A DNA stretch of 64,000 nucleotides, from NCBI GenBank assembly GCA_936450465.1, contig OW388305.1, positions 53,434,625 through 53,498,624 on the forward strand, written 5' to 3'. Numbering within the stretch: position 1 is the stretch's first letter; every line of letters begins with the position of its first letter. Under the pieces are notes generated by a model, which ran no database searches, had not been told where the DNA came from, and saw only the letters and a list, made by a program, of their open reading frames with translations. Shown here piece after piece: positions 43,587 to 54,965 of the stretch. The position numbers were made by a program, and so were the translations under genes. The stretch comes from Gibbula magus. Its lineage: Eukaryota; Mollusca; Gastropoda; Trochida; Trochidae.

Positions 43587-44058
43587 TCCCCCGCCGCAAC
43601 GCGGAACGGGGGACTATGTATTCAGCGGCGTCAGTACGTCCGTACGTACGTACGTCCCATTTCTTGTTTACGCGATTTCTCATGAAGCGTTGCATCCAAA
43701 GTCTTTAAATTTGGTGTCAGCCTACAGACGCAGACGCAGACACCAGTCGATTTAAGTGACCTTGACTTTATTTTCAAGGTCACCGCAACACTTTGACCAC
43801 TTTTCTAACTCTTGTTAACGCGATATGTCATGACCGGTTGGACCCAAAGTCTTCAAATTTGGTGTCAGCCTATATTGTGGGATGACGCAGACACCAGTCG
43901 ATTTTGGTGACCATGACCTTATTTTCAAGGTCACCACGACACTTTGACCACTTTTTGAACTCTTGTTTACGCGATATCTCATGAAGCGTTTCATCCAAAG
44001 TCTTTAAATTAGGTGTCAGCCTACACTGGGGGAAGACGCAGACACCATGTATGTATGT
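43587..44058 (+). mobile_element. tandem-core element, family B (copy 2), in 3' UTR position
   Basis: It starts with the hairpin GTCCCCCGCCGCAACGCGGA then ACGGGGGAC, followed by CAGCGGCGTCAGTACGTCCG and a TACG-rich run. Units with CATCCAAAGTCTTTAAATTT, GGTGTCAGCCTA and CAGACACCAGTCGATTT follow. It begins 24 bp after the glycosyltransferase stop codon, so the 3' UTR must read into it unless polyadenylation is immediate. Confidence 0.8.
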
Positions 44059-45302
44059 AAAACAAAACACTTCACATGGGTATTGCCTACTGCAGGCCAC
44101 TGTCGTATTGGTTAAGTGAGACACAGAACCTGCTTGCTTAAATATAATATCATCTATCTGTTTGTTTTTCGATGTTAATTCGTTTATTCATATAGACAAC
44201 ACTTTCAAGTAAGCAAAACACAAAATATTGTTTCAAAGTGTCACCTACGTATCAAGATATTGCCATTCAAAGTGAGCAAAATTGGCCTGCTAATTATCCA
44301 AAACCTTAAACAGTTTGCCGGGCCGCCGTTAGCTTTCGTTAGCGATGTGGCGTCATACACAGGAGTTGCTTAATGAAATCCTTTGGCGATTTGTCGATTT
44401 TCGTCAATAATTCGTTTAAAACATAATAAGAACGTTTTGACATTACAAGTTTCCGATAGAATGGGTATCTGTGCGTCCGTAGGGAGTAGTTTCGGAGTTT
44501 TAGGAGCATTTTTCTATATTCAATCGCTGATTTTAGATTTGTTCTTTTCCCAATCGAGTGGAGTGTTAGGTTATCTTATACGCTACTATATGTTTTGAAA
44601 TGAGTAACTGACAATTCAAACATGAAAAGATCATGCATTTTTTTAAAATATAAACGTAATAATTAGTTTCATTTTTTGTTGTGCTTGATTTTGTGTTTGA
44701 AGAGGCCTATAGCTTGAAATCTACTGCGTCAATATTTCTCATGGTGACTTTATTTTGCTAATAGAATAGTTGCATTACAACTAAGAAAATCATATAGCTT
44801 TCATCATTGTTGCTGGTTTATACTTTTTAGAATTAAATATTCGGGCTATCTTTAATCTATAGTCGTGTACATTTAGATACCACTTTAATACCACTACAAT
44901 TTTTCTAGCATGATATATAAAAGGCCTTGCATTTTATATAACAGGTATTTTTTGGTGGTCAATTCATGTATTTTTGGAAATAAAATACTGTTTAAATCAC
45001 TACGAATAAACATATTGAAAATGTATCTTTCCCAACTTCAAATGAAAGTATTGGAACTATAGAACTTTGATCAACTCACCATGGCCTTGTGAGTTGTTTG
45101 GTTTGCAATTTAAAAAATCTTACCCCGGCTATAGTTCAGTCGTGTAGATTTCCCCTCTTATTTAATATTTATCTAAGTTAGAGTGTCAATAACGAAACTA
45201 CATGACTTATTACATATCGTTACATTGATAAACAAAATACTGAAAATATGTTTTGTTATTTTGCATAAGGACGAATGTGAAAACAAAAATTATTCAACAT
45301 AC
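44059..45302. other. unassigned spacer downstream of the glycosyltransferase gene
   Basis: No supported gene. A 71-codon ORF at 44383 has no recognisable features. Confidence 0.35.
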
Positions 45303-45415
45303 CCATGAGTCAATGAATAAGGCGTGTTAACACCATTAACAATCCGTATTAAATTTGTAATAGATCTCTGTGACGTTTGAACATCTTCATCATCTGACAT
45401 GCGTGCCGCCGCCAT
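45303..45415 (-). CDS. possible first coding exon of an unknown gene
   Basis: On the minus strand CCCAATATGGCGGCGGCACG gives an ATG at 45415 in a context typical of animal first exons. The product starts MAAARMSDDEDVQTSQRSIT and continues about 17 residues to CTCATGG before GTATGT, a good splice donor at 45302. The acidic MSDDED start, the GC-rich patch in AT-rich DNA and the donor are the only evidence. No family is recognised and downstream exons, which would lie leftwards, were not found. It may be chance. Confidence 0.3.
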
Positions 45416-46084
45416 ATTGGGCAACAATAAGAATTGTTCCAAAACACATTGCAGAATTACGGGTCCAGCAATGGTCACATCCAGTATTAAACAGTGTTGA
45501 CATCTGCTGCCAGTTGTAGTACGTTTTAGGGCGTGTATATATGTAATTTTGTTTTATAAGGAGAAAGGTAAATATGTTATTTTAGGCAGTTATGTAAGGC
45601 TAATTCTAGTGGATTCTGTCATTAGACGCTAAGCGACCCCTGTGTATTAGGTCACAAGGCCTAGCACGCGGCATTCGCTCTCGGCTAAAGTTTTATGAGG
45701 CGTAATTGAGCGGCGTTCTAAAAAGTCGTTATAAAAGGTGTTTATTTTTTTTATTGGTTGAATTGACATATATCAAGTGGAATCCTCGTCATCTTGGAAT
45801 ATGCTTGAATAAAAACCGAAAAGTGATATGGTCGGGGTTTGTGGGTCTTTAATACTCCCAACATACATCGAGTGAAATAACTGATAACATGTTAGATATC
45901 TATTTAATTTATTTACTTTGTATTATTAAAACTTCTATAAGTTCAACCTAAGATAAAATTAAATACAACAAAGTAAATGATACTCATCTCCATGTACGAA
46001 TCAGGACTCGAAGCATTATACAGACATCAGGCCAAGGCCAGTTAGTACAACCCCTGGAACCAGGACAGTTAAATAATAAATAAT

Positions 46085-46328
46085 TTACATTTTAACACCT
46101 AATATCCAGTGCAAGCCCTGCTCAATGGCGGTGCATTATTACCATATTGGTCCGTACTTCCCGTGCTCAGGGACCCATTTTAACAGCTGGATAGACTGAG
46201 TGCAATGTGGATGAAGTGTCTTGCCCAGGGACACAGCACAACAAAGACCCAGGTCACAAAATGTTGATGTCTCCACCAGGATTCGAACGCGGGCCGTTGA
46301 CGTGAGAGACACGAATGTTAACCACTAA
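46085..46328 (-). repeat. tRNA-derived SINE, third family (copy 2)
   Basis: Minus strand: an A-box TAGTGGTTAACATTCGTG, a B-box GCGTTCGAATCC, then GGGCAAGACACTTCATCCAC, CAGCTGTTAAAATGGGTCCC and a 3' part GCACTGGATATTAGGTGTT. Confidence 0.75.
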
Positions 46329-46469
46329 AAAACTGTGTTCCACACTTGTTCATTCTTAATCCGTCATCAAGCTCTCTGCTAATACTGCTAGCAAAGCACT
46401 CCAGAATCATGCGGTTAAAAAAACATACATCAAGTCACATGTATAGTTTGACTGAGAAATAGCATAGAC

Positions 46470-46766
46470 ATGCCCTGTGAAAAGTCTGCACATGTATCCA
46501 TATATGGAGTAAGAGCTATAACTTTGTCTGGTAAAGCAGCTGAATTATGTGCAGTGAACCTCGACAAATCAGACAAAAACTTTGATATAATAGGAACTGC
46601 GATTTCTGTTTCCTTGACTAGGGCAGAAAGAAGATTGGAATCTACATTCCAGGTAAATCCAAGCTACTCCAGCTTTGTTACAGGTTGCCACTGTCTGGAC
46701 CACTCTAATGCAGAGTACAAAGTACCGAGTACTGAGTACCGAGTACTGAGTGCCGAGTACCTCTGA
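46470..46766 (+). CDS. unknown ORF, 98 codons (copy 1)
   Basis: The ORF starts MPCEKSAHVSIYGVRAITLS and ends in a short tandem-repeat stretch (GAGTACY-type, 46716-46762), so its C-terminus is low complexity. It is conserved at 53159-53455 with few changes because the whole block is duplicated. No family is recognised and there are no clear splice signals. It may be non-coding upstream sequence of the SAP-domain gene at 47139. Confidence 0.25.
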   Translation: MPCEKSAHVSIYGVRAITLSGKAAELCAVNLDKSDKNFDIIGTAISVSLTRAERRLESTFQVNPSYSSFVTGCHCLDHSNAEYKVPSTEYRVLSAEYL

Positions 46767-47138
46767 AGCCGACGTCGGATGTACCTTCTTTCTATAATGC
46801 TTTGATTTCAAGGACTGCATCTTCCCACGGTAAGGTGAAAATGTATCGAGATCTCTCCATTTTTACCTTGCCTTCAACCTAGGCAGAAGTGGTGAGACGA
46901 ATCAGTGACACCTATTGTGATCACGAGTTACGTCCCTTACCATCTGGTAACATTCGCCGTTTACATTCGGAACCAATTCAAAATAGCAACGATCGACATT
47001 CATAGAGACAACCGTCTTCTGATTGGTTTATCCGATTAGCCTGCAGTACGTTAAAATCTTAGCACTGACTTTGCAGAGTTAGTCACCTTTAAAAATCCCA
47101 GCATGAGTCACGTGTCCTGTGTCCGGTCAGGCAGCGTC

Positions 47139-47295
47139 ATGGTCGATTTAACAAATACAATAGATCTTGATAAGCTGAATGTTCGTGACCTCAGGGAATA
47201 TTTATGACAGCGTCGAGCTCACCTCTCCGGAACAAGAACTGAACTTTTAGAGAGAGCCTGGGGAGTACAAAATATTGGGTAAAGGACTTCACATG
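47139..47295 (+). pseudogene. SAP-domain gene fragment, interrupted by LINE
   Basis: The ATG at 47139 opens a frame reading LDKLNVRDLREYL, an in-frame TGA (47205-47207), then QRRAHLSGTRTELLERAW. This matches the two-helix SAP fold (Lxx-x-LxxxLxx-RG-L-SGxKxELxxR), a putative DNA/RNA-binding module. The same TGA is in copy 2. The frame has a second stop (TAA near 47280). The LINE entered at 47312, and its 3' target repeat at 51524 rejoins the SWIM-type segment. The two are therefore probably parts of one gene of the SAP/SWIM type widespread in aquatic invertebrates. It is a pseudogene as it stands. Confidence 0.65.
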
Positions 47296-47311
47296 AAATC
47301 CTGGCTCAAGA

Positions 47312-50300
47312 GAACACTGAATGATAGAGCAAAACAATACACCTGGTGGAAAACAATCCACAACCAGCTAGACTTGATTTCTTTATTATATCCGATGATA
47401 TACTTGATATAACTCTGGGTTCATATGTTTTGCCAGGATACAAGAGTGATCACTCTACGGTAACATTAACGCTTTCAAACACTTTAAATCAAGAAAGAGG
47501 AAAAGGATACTGGAAATTTAACAATTCTTTACTACTAAATCCTGATTATGGAAATTTAGTTAGAACTGTATTAAATGAAACTATTCAAGAATATTCAACA
47601 GATGAAATCAAAGACTTTAATAACACTGAAAAAATAGAGCAATGGGCTTTAATGGACTCATTAGGTTTTCATTGGTTTAATATCTAAGGTTGAATATCTA
47701 AGTTATCTCAAGTAATACATTGTTAACAAGCAAAATAATGGGTTTTAGATCATGACCCCTGTGACCCACATTTGGAGTCACAGGGTCACCAATCCTACAA
47801 TTGAGAATCACCTTTGACCAAATAATCTCTACACAACATTTCACCTTTCTAGAGCTTTACATATAAACTGGAGAAGAAGAAAATAGGTTTTTGGGTCATG
47901 ACCCGTGACCTAGATTGGGGTCACAGGGTCACAAAATCTACAATTTCAGAATCCCCATTGGCCAAGGAGTCTGCACACAACTTCTAAGCTCTCTAGACCT
48001 TTTGGAACTTGAGAAGAAGATGAAAATAGGTTTTTAAGCATGTGAACCCTGTGACCCCATTGGGGGTCATGGGGTCACAAAATCTACATTTCAGAATCCC
48101 CATTGGCCAAGGAGTATGCACACAACTTCTAAGCTCTCTAGAACTTTTGGAATTGGAGAGGATGATCAAAATAGGTTTTTAAGGATGTGAACCCTGTGAC
48201 CCCATTTTGGGTCATGGGGTCATGGGGTCACGAAATCTACAATTTAGAATCCCCATTGGCCAAGGAGTCTGAACATAACTTTTCAGCTCTCTAGACCGTT
48301 TTGAACTGGAGAAGAAGATCAAAATAGGTTTTTAAGGATGAGACCCCTGTGACTCCATTTTGGGTCACGGGGTCACGGGGTCACGAAATCTACAATTTAG
48401 AATCCCCATTGGCCAAGGAGTCTGCACATAAAATGTCAGCTCTGTGGAGTTATTGGTTCTGGAGAAGAAGTCGAAAAAGCGAAAAGTTTACGGACAGACG
48501 GACGGACGGATGGCCAGACGCCGGACGCCATGACATGCCATAAGCCCATCGGACCTTTCAGACCTGATTAGCTAAAATTCAAACTTACAGTTTCTGATTC
48601 TCTATTTCTTGAGACATTACTTATGAAGATCCATGAGAGAACTATATCTTTTTCATCTTATATTAAAAAAACAAAGTTGAAAAATACTGAAGAATTAGAA
48701 CTTAATATAAAACAGACTGAGGACAATATTAGAAGAGACTTTCAAAATAAAGATGAGGAATTGCTCTCTGAATTATCTAAGCATAAAAATGAAATGGAAG
48801 AAATAAAACAAGATGAAATAAGAGGAATACAAAGTCGAGACAGAATTTTTGGTATGAAGAGGGAGAAAAACCTCAAAATACTTTTGTAATCTGGAAAATA
48901 GAAATTTCTCCAAACATTCAATCAATAAATTAAAAACAAAGGATAACAATGAAATATCAGACAGTAAATCAATACTAAATGAAGTAAAGCTGTTATATCA
49001 AAACCTTTACTCTAGTCATGAAAAATATAAGGCAAGAGACTGCTTGAAAGATATCAAAACTCCAATTTTGAATAAAACATTAAGGGACAGTCTTGAAAAT
49101 CAAATCAGCATGAAGGAAATAAGCAGTTGTGTTTACAAATTGAAAAATAACAGCCCAAGCATTGGTGGTTTCCCTATTGATTTCTTTAAGTTCGTTTGGA
49201 AAGAATTTAGAATATGGACTTATAAATTTATTCAGAATGTTTCAAATGCAATGTCCTTAAGTATGAAAAGAGGTGTTATCACCTGCATTCCAAATCCAAC
49301 AAAGACAGAACATTACTTAAAAACTGGAGACCTATTACTCTACTCAATGCTGTTTATAAGATAATCAGCTCCTGTATAGCAGATAGATTAAACTAAGACT
49401 ACCTTAGATGAATTAATCCACTCTAATCAAACTGGTTTTATACCGGGTAGGACTATAAGTGAAAACACAAGACTTGTATATGATATAATGTTTGAAACAA
49501 AGAAACAGAACATTCTTGGACTGCTAATTCCGATTGATTTTGAAAAGGCATTTGACACTGTTTCTAAAGATTTTATCAATCTAGTTCTACAAAAGTAAGA
49601 TGGATGGATGGATAAATATATTGACTTATGAAACAACATCTTGTGTCATTCAACATGGTAATCTATCTGAATGTTTTGCAAATGAAAGAAGTTGTCCCCC
49701 TACCTGTTTCTTTTTGTGGCTAAGATTCTGGGCTGTATGACAAGAAATAATGAAAATATTAAAGGTATTGTTATTAATGATAATGAATATAAACTGGATC
49801 AATATGCTGATGACACAGAACTATTTCTTGATGGAACTGAAGAGAGTTTGTACTCTGCGATAGACACAATTAATAGATTTTATGAAATGTCTTGTTTGAA
49901 AATTAATTTAGACAAATCAAAAGCAATCTGGATTGGATCAAAAGCTAAATCTAATGAGAGGATATGTAAAGACCTGAATATTGAATGGGTAACAGGTGAA
50001 TTTGATGTACTTGGTATTAAATTTACATCAGATCTTGAAGAGATATGGGTAATCAACACAAAAAAGAGACTGGAAGACATAAATAGACTCCTAGCATCTT
50101 AGAGGAAAAGACATTTAACTTTAATTGGTAACATAACAGTAATAACGACTCTAGCATTCTCCAAATTAGTTCATATTTTCAATTCTCTGCCAAACCCTCC
50201 AACAGGCTGTATTACTTCCCTCAAAAGAATATTTTATAAATTCATTTGGAATGATATAACTGATAAAATAAAGAGAAGAACTCTGAAACACAACTATGAG

Positions 50301-51523
50301 GAAGGGGGATTGAGAATGATTGACACAGATATTTTTTATTGATGCATTGAAACTTTCGACATTAAGATTTTACTTGAAAAACTTAGAAAAAAATAATCCA
50401 TGCAATATACCATTTGAAGATATTTTTAATTTTGGTGCTAATTCTGAAACCCTCTTTAATACTGATAATCCTTTTTGGCAGGATGCTCTTAAAGCCTGGA
50501 AAAGGTTTCACATGAAACATTATGTTGACTCAAACAAGATTAATGATATTATATCCCAACCACTTTTAAAAATCCATTTCATACAGAATTGGCCAGAGAA
50601 AGGTATTATGAATATCAGTGGATCTTTTTGATGAAACTGGTCTGTTATCATTAAAATCTTTAAAAGAAAAATACTGTATTAAAGTACATTTTTGGATTTA
50701 GTTACTTACTTTATATTATACCTGAATCTTGGAAACATACCCTAAACCTTTGTTCTTCCATCCCAATCAGATGCATGCATGTTTCGGAATGCCAGTTTAA
50801 TTTAGTAAAAACTTCAAAAGGTTGTAGATTCTTTATGACATACTTAATACTAAGGGCAAACACCCTAACTTGTGTAACAAATGGCAACTTTTATTTCCTG
50901 AAACAGACTTTGATTGGAAAAACATATTTACAATATACAAAAAAGGATTAAGAGATACAAAACTTTTAGATTTTCAATATAGATTCCTCCATGGTATTTA
51001 CACAAAAGGAGAATTACTCAAAATGAAAAAAGTTGATAATAGTTTATGTTGTTTCTGTAAAGAAGTAAATGAGAGTGTCTGTCATGTATACTGGGAATGT
51101 GAGGAGATATTTTGGCTTAACAATTTATATCCTAATCCTTTGATGTTTTCAAAAGAGCTGGTTTGGTTTGGTACTCTGCATCAAAACAGATTACTGAATC
51201 ATATCATTTCTGCAAAAAGACATAATATATCTCCCAATTTTCATTAATATTTAAACACTCTTAAGCAAATATTCTTTGTGGAAAATCATATTGCAACCAA
51301 AAATAATAAATTGAAGAATTTACTCACAAATGGAGCCTCCTCTTCCCAGTATTAAGATGATTACAAAGTATGTCCATTTATACCATGTACCTAATCTAAC
51401 AGCAGTCTTTGTACATCATGAATATGCTGCCAACATGTTTATATGCCTCATTACCTTATGTATATACATGTATCATTGGAACCAATTAAAAAATAATAAA
51501 TAAAATTAAAAAAAAATATTTTA
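47312..51523 (+). pseudogene. 5'-truncated L1/Tx1-like LINE (copy 1)
   Basis: The LINE is flanked by the 16-bp target duplication AAATCCTGGCGCAAGA (47296-47311 with one change; 51524-51539) and has an A-rich 3' end. It starts within the AP endonuclease, with ARLDFFIISDDILDITLGS and the SDH motif in PGYKSDHSTVTLTL. After the family C insertion (47700-48585) it has ISFSSYIKK and a KNNSPSIGGFPIDFFKFVW RT block. Later come LLIPIDFEKAFDTVSKDF, the catalytic YADDTELFLDG and a C-terminal CCFCKEVNESVCHVYWEC zinc-knuckle-like motif. Multiple stops and frameshifts disrupt it. Comparable proteins are the single ORF2 of L1-type elements. Confidence 0.88.
47700..48585 (+). mobile_element. tandem-core element, family C, inside LINE (copy 1)
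   Basis: It begins GTTGAATATCTAAGTTATCT and has five to six units. It ends with GGACGGACGGATGGCC, CGGACGCCATGACATGCCAT and CGGACCTTTCAGACCTGATT then AGCTAA. It splits the LINE between its endonuclease and RT parts. Copy 2 has it at the same place but shorter, so it was inserted before the duplication. Confidence 0.85.
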
Positions 51524-51915
51524 AAATCCTGGCGCAAGAAAAACGAATACCAGTCCCATGGAATTTGAAATACGGTTGGGACTCAGAAATCGGAAGTTTT
51601 CCTTGTATTACAAATAATGCTCTCTACAATTGTCTACAATTATTTCGTTTTGAGTAAGAACCGGACATTTGATTCCAAGTCAATGAAAGCCAAACGACAG
51701 GTAAAGACCAAAGCATTTTATCATGATGGACATGTCCATAGTGTGAAACATAATGAGATAATGACATACTGCTCACATTGCTTTATAAAATGCAAGGTAA
51801 TCCAATCATTGCCTGGTGGTTCGCATGCGAATCAGAAACCAGATTATGAGACATGGGTCTGTGTGTCTAAAGTATCAGGACGGATACACTTTGCTGGCTG
51901 TACATGCAGTGCTGG
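51524..51915 (+). pseudogene. SWIM-type (YqaJ-associated) gene exon
   Basis: Downstream of the LINE the sequence reads IPVPWNLKYGWDSEIGSFP, then after a frame change YNYFVLSKNRTFDSKSMKAK and AFYHDGHVHSVKHNEI. It continues MTYCSHCFIKCKVIQSLPGG, KPDYETWVCVSKVSG and HFAGCTCSAG. The CxC opening of a SWIM zinc finger lies right before the splice donor GTAAGT at 51916. The remaining CxH half would be in a next exon, not seen. Related invertebrate proteins combine SAP, SWIM and a YqaJ-type nuclease; that pairing is recalled, not tested. An alternative is that this is cargo of an unrecognised mobile element. Confidence 0.6.
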
Positions 51916-52034
51916 GTAAGTAATCGCAACTTTTACTAATATTGTTACAATAATGAGATTTTCTTTAGTTGTTCAAAATCTGAATGTAATGAAAAGAGAA
52001 GAAAACGAATAATTGAGTGTTTTAATGACTTTTA

Positions 52035-52356
52035 ATATTGAAGCTTAGTCAATATGCTGACGATTCACAATTATATTTAGATGGAACAGAAAAAGCCACA
52101 ATACTGCACTAAAAATGAACATAAATAAAATACTAGCTGTATGGATAGGTTTAATGACAGTAACACAACTTTAGCTAATGAACTGCTGTTTGACTGGCAT
52201 AGTGGGGACTGTGAAATACTAGGGATTGCCCTCAATGCTTCCCTCAAAGACCTATTTGTAATAAACACAAGAAAACGCCTGGAACATATCAGTAGACTAC
52301 CTGCTAGTTGGCTTGACTTGACTTTACTCTTTTTGGTAAAATCACTGTTATCAAAA
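52035..52356 (+). pseudogene. older L1-like LINE fragment, left part
   Basis: It reads SQYADDSQLYLDGTEKA (the RT catalytic box) and, after a gap, LNASLKDLFVINTRKRLEHI. Both are homologous to the corresponding parts of the LINE copies at 49800 and 57490. It is cut at 52357 by copy 2 of the duplicated block and resumes at 58936. Confidence 0.75.
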
Positions 52357-52785
52357 CTAGCATGCGGCATTCGCTCTCGGCTAAAGTTTTATGAGGCGTA
52401 ATTGAGCGGCGTTCTAAAAAGGCGTTATAAAAGGTGTTTATTTTTTTTTATTGGTTGAATTGACATATATCAAGTGGAATCCTCATCATCTTGGAATATG
52501 CTTGAATAAAAACCGAAAAGTGATATGGTCGGGGTTTGTGGGTCTTTAATACTCCCAACATACATCGAGTGAAATAACTGATAACATGTTTAGATATCTA
52601 TTTAATTTATTTACTTTGTATTATTAAAACTTCTATAAGTTCAACCTAAGATAAAATTAAATACAACAAAGTAAATGATACTCATTTCCATGTACGAATC
52701 AAGACTCGAAGCATTATACAGACATCAGGCCAAGGCCAGTTAGTACAACCCCTGGAACCAGGACAGTTAAATAATAAATAATAAT

Positions 52786-53030
52786 TTACATTTTAACACC
52801 TAATATCCAGTGCAAGCCCTGCTCAATGGCGGTGCATTATTACCATATTGGTCCGTACTTCCCGTGCTCAGGGACCCATTTTAACAGCTGGATAGACTGA
52901 GTGCAATGTGGATGAAGTGTCTTGCCCAGGGACACAGCACAACAAAGACCCAGATCACAAAATGTTGATGTCTCCACCAGGATTCGAACGCGGGCCGTTG
53001 ACGTGAGAGACACGAATGTTAACCACTAAA
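52786..53030 (-). repeat. tRNA-derived SINE, third family (copy 3)
   Basis: The same element as at 46085-46328, present because the whole block is duplicated. Confidence 0.75.
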
Positions 53031-53158
53031 AAACTGTGTTCCACACTTGTTCATTCTTAATCCTCTGCTAATACTGCTAGCAAAGCACTCCAGAATCATG
53101 CGGTTAAAAAAACATACATCAAGTCACATGTATAGTTTGACTGAGAAATAGCTTAGAC

Positions 53159-53455
53159 ATGCCCTGTGAAAAGTCTGCACATGTATCCATATATGGAGTA
53201 AGAGCTATAACTTTGTCTGGTAAAGCAGCTGAATTATGTGCAGTGAACCTCGACAAATCAGACAAAAACTTTGATATGATAGGAACTGCGATTTCTGTTT
53301 CCTTGACTAGGGCAGAAAGAAGATTGGAATCTACGTTCCAGGTAAATCCAAGCTACTCCAGCTTTGTTACAGGTTGCCACTGTCTGGACCACTCTAATGC
53401 AAAGTACAAAGTACAGAGTACTGAGTACCGAGTACTGAGTGCCGAGTACCTCTGA
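53159..53455 (+). CDS. unknown ORF, 98 codons (copy 2)
   Basis: The duplicate of 46470-46766, with a few substitutions (for example IIGT versus MIGT). Function is unknown. See copy 1 for doubts about coding. Confidence 0.25.
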   Translation: MPCEKSAHVSIYGVRAITLSGKAAELCAVNLDKSDKNFDMIGTAISVSLTRAERRLESTFQVNPSYSSFVTGCHCLDHSNAKYKVQSTEYRVLSAEYL

Positions 53456-53827
53456 AGCCGACGTCGGATGTACCTTCTTTCTATAATGCTTTGATTTCAA
53501 GGACTGCATCTTCCCACGGTAAGGTGAAAATGTATCGAGATCTCTCCATTTTTACCTTGCCTTCAACCTAGGCAGAAGTGGTGAGACGAATCAGTGACAC
53601 CTATTGTGATCACGAGTTACGTCCCTTACCATCTGGTAACATTCGCCGTTTACATTCGGAACCAATTCAAAATAGCGACGATCGACAGTCATAGAGACAA
53701 CCGTCTTCTGATTGGTTTATCCGGTTAGCCTGCAGTACGTTAAAATCTTAGCACTGACTTTGCAGAGTTAGTCACCTTTAAAAATCCCAGCATGCGTCAG
53801 GTGTCCTGTGTCCGGTGAGGCAGCGTC

Positions 53828-53985
53828 ATGGTCGATTTAACAAATACAATGGATCTTGATAAGCTGAATGTTCGTGACCTCAGGGAATATTTATGACATC
53901 GTCGAGCTCACCTCTCCGGAACAAGAACTGAACTTTTAGAGAGAGCCTGGGGAGTACAAAATATTGGGTAAAGGACTTCACATGA
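53828..53985 (+). pseudogene. SAP-domain gene fragment (copy 2)
   Basis: The ATG at 53828 gives the same SAP-like LDKLNVRDLREYL and LSGTRTELLERAW segments, with the same in-frame TGA between them. The shared TGA predates the duplication. The LINE follows directly; in this copy the left target site retains the exact GGCGCAAGA form. Confidence 0.65.
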
Positions 53986-54384
53986 AATCCTGGCGCAAGA
54001 GAACACTGAATGATAGAGCAAAACAATACACCTGGTGGAAAACAATCCACAACCAGCTAGACTTGATTTCTTTATTATATCCGATGATATACTTGATATA
54101 ACTCTGGGTTCAGATGTTTTGCCAGGATACAAGAGTGATCACTCTACGGTAACATTAACGCTTTCAAACACCTTAAATCAAGAAAGAGGAAAAGGATACT
54201 GGAAATTTAACATTTCTTTACTACTAAATCCTGATTATGGAAATTTAGTTAGAACTGTATTAAATGAAACTATTCAAGAATATTCAACAGATGAAATCAA
54301 AGACTTTAATAACACTGAAAAAATAGAGCAATGGGCTTTAATGGACTCATTAGGTTTTCATTGGTTTAATATCTAAGGTTGAAT

Positions 54385-54965
54385 ATCTAAGTTATCTCAA
54401 GTAATACATTGTTAACAAGCAAAATAATGGGTTTTAGATCATGACCCCTGTGACCCACATTTGGAGTCACAGGGTCACCAATCCTACAATTAAAAATCAC
54501 CTTTGACCAAATAATCTCTACACAACATTTCACCTTTCTAGAGCTTTACATATAAACTGGAGAAGAAGAAAATAGGTTTTTGGGTCATGACCCGTGACCT
54601 AGATTGGGGTCACAGGGTCACAAAATCTACAATTTCAGAATCCCCATTGGCCAAGGAGTATGCACACAACTTCTAAGCTCTCTAGAACTTTTGGAACTGG
54701 AGAGGATGATCAAAATAGGTTTTTAAGGATGTGAACCCTGTGACCCCATTTGTGGTCATGGGGTCATGGGGTCACGAAATCTACAATTTAGAATCCCCAT
54801 TGGCCAAGGAGTCTGCACATAAAATGTCAGCTCTGTGGAGTTATTGGTTCTGGAGAAGAAGTCGAAAAAGCGAAAAGTTTACGGACGGACGGACGGACGG
54901 ATGGCCGGACGCCGGACGCCATGACATGCCATAAGCCCATCGGACCTTTCAGACCTGATTAGCTA
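54385..54965 (+). mobile_element. tandem-core element, family C, inside LINE (copy 2)
   Basis: The same insertion as at 47700-48585, about two units shorter. It ends CGGACCTTTCAGACCTGATT then AGCTAA. Confidence 0.85.

Larger units (their letters stand above)
45661..51221 (+). repeat. duplicated block, copy 1
   Basis: From CTAGCACGCGGCATTCGCTC to the segment ATTTCTGCAAAAAGAC this is nearly identical to 52357-58881. It contains a SINE, an unknown ORF, a SAP-domain fragment, an L1-like LINE and a family C element. Differences: copy 1 has more family C units and an extra segment of roughly 75 bp in the LINE (about 48755-48830). It lacks the 1364-bp solo LTR. Confidence 0.95.

Noticed and set aside
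43406..43708. 100-codon ORF starting at 43406
   Set aside because: Wrong frame of exon 6 continuing into a transposable element. The spliced frame gives the family signature and a stop at 43562.
51617..51915. stand-alone single-exon gene
   Set aside because: It ends in the middle of a SWIM motif at a splice donor and rejoins the SAP fragment across the LINE target repeat, so it is part of a broken multi-exon gene.
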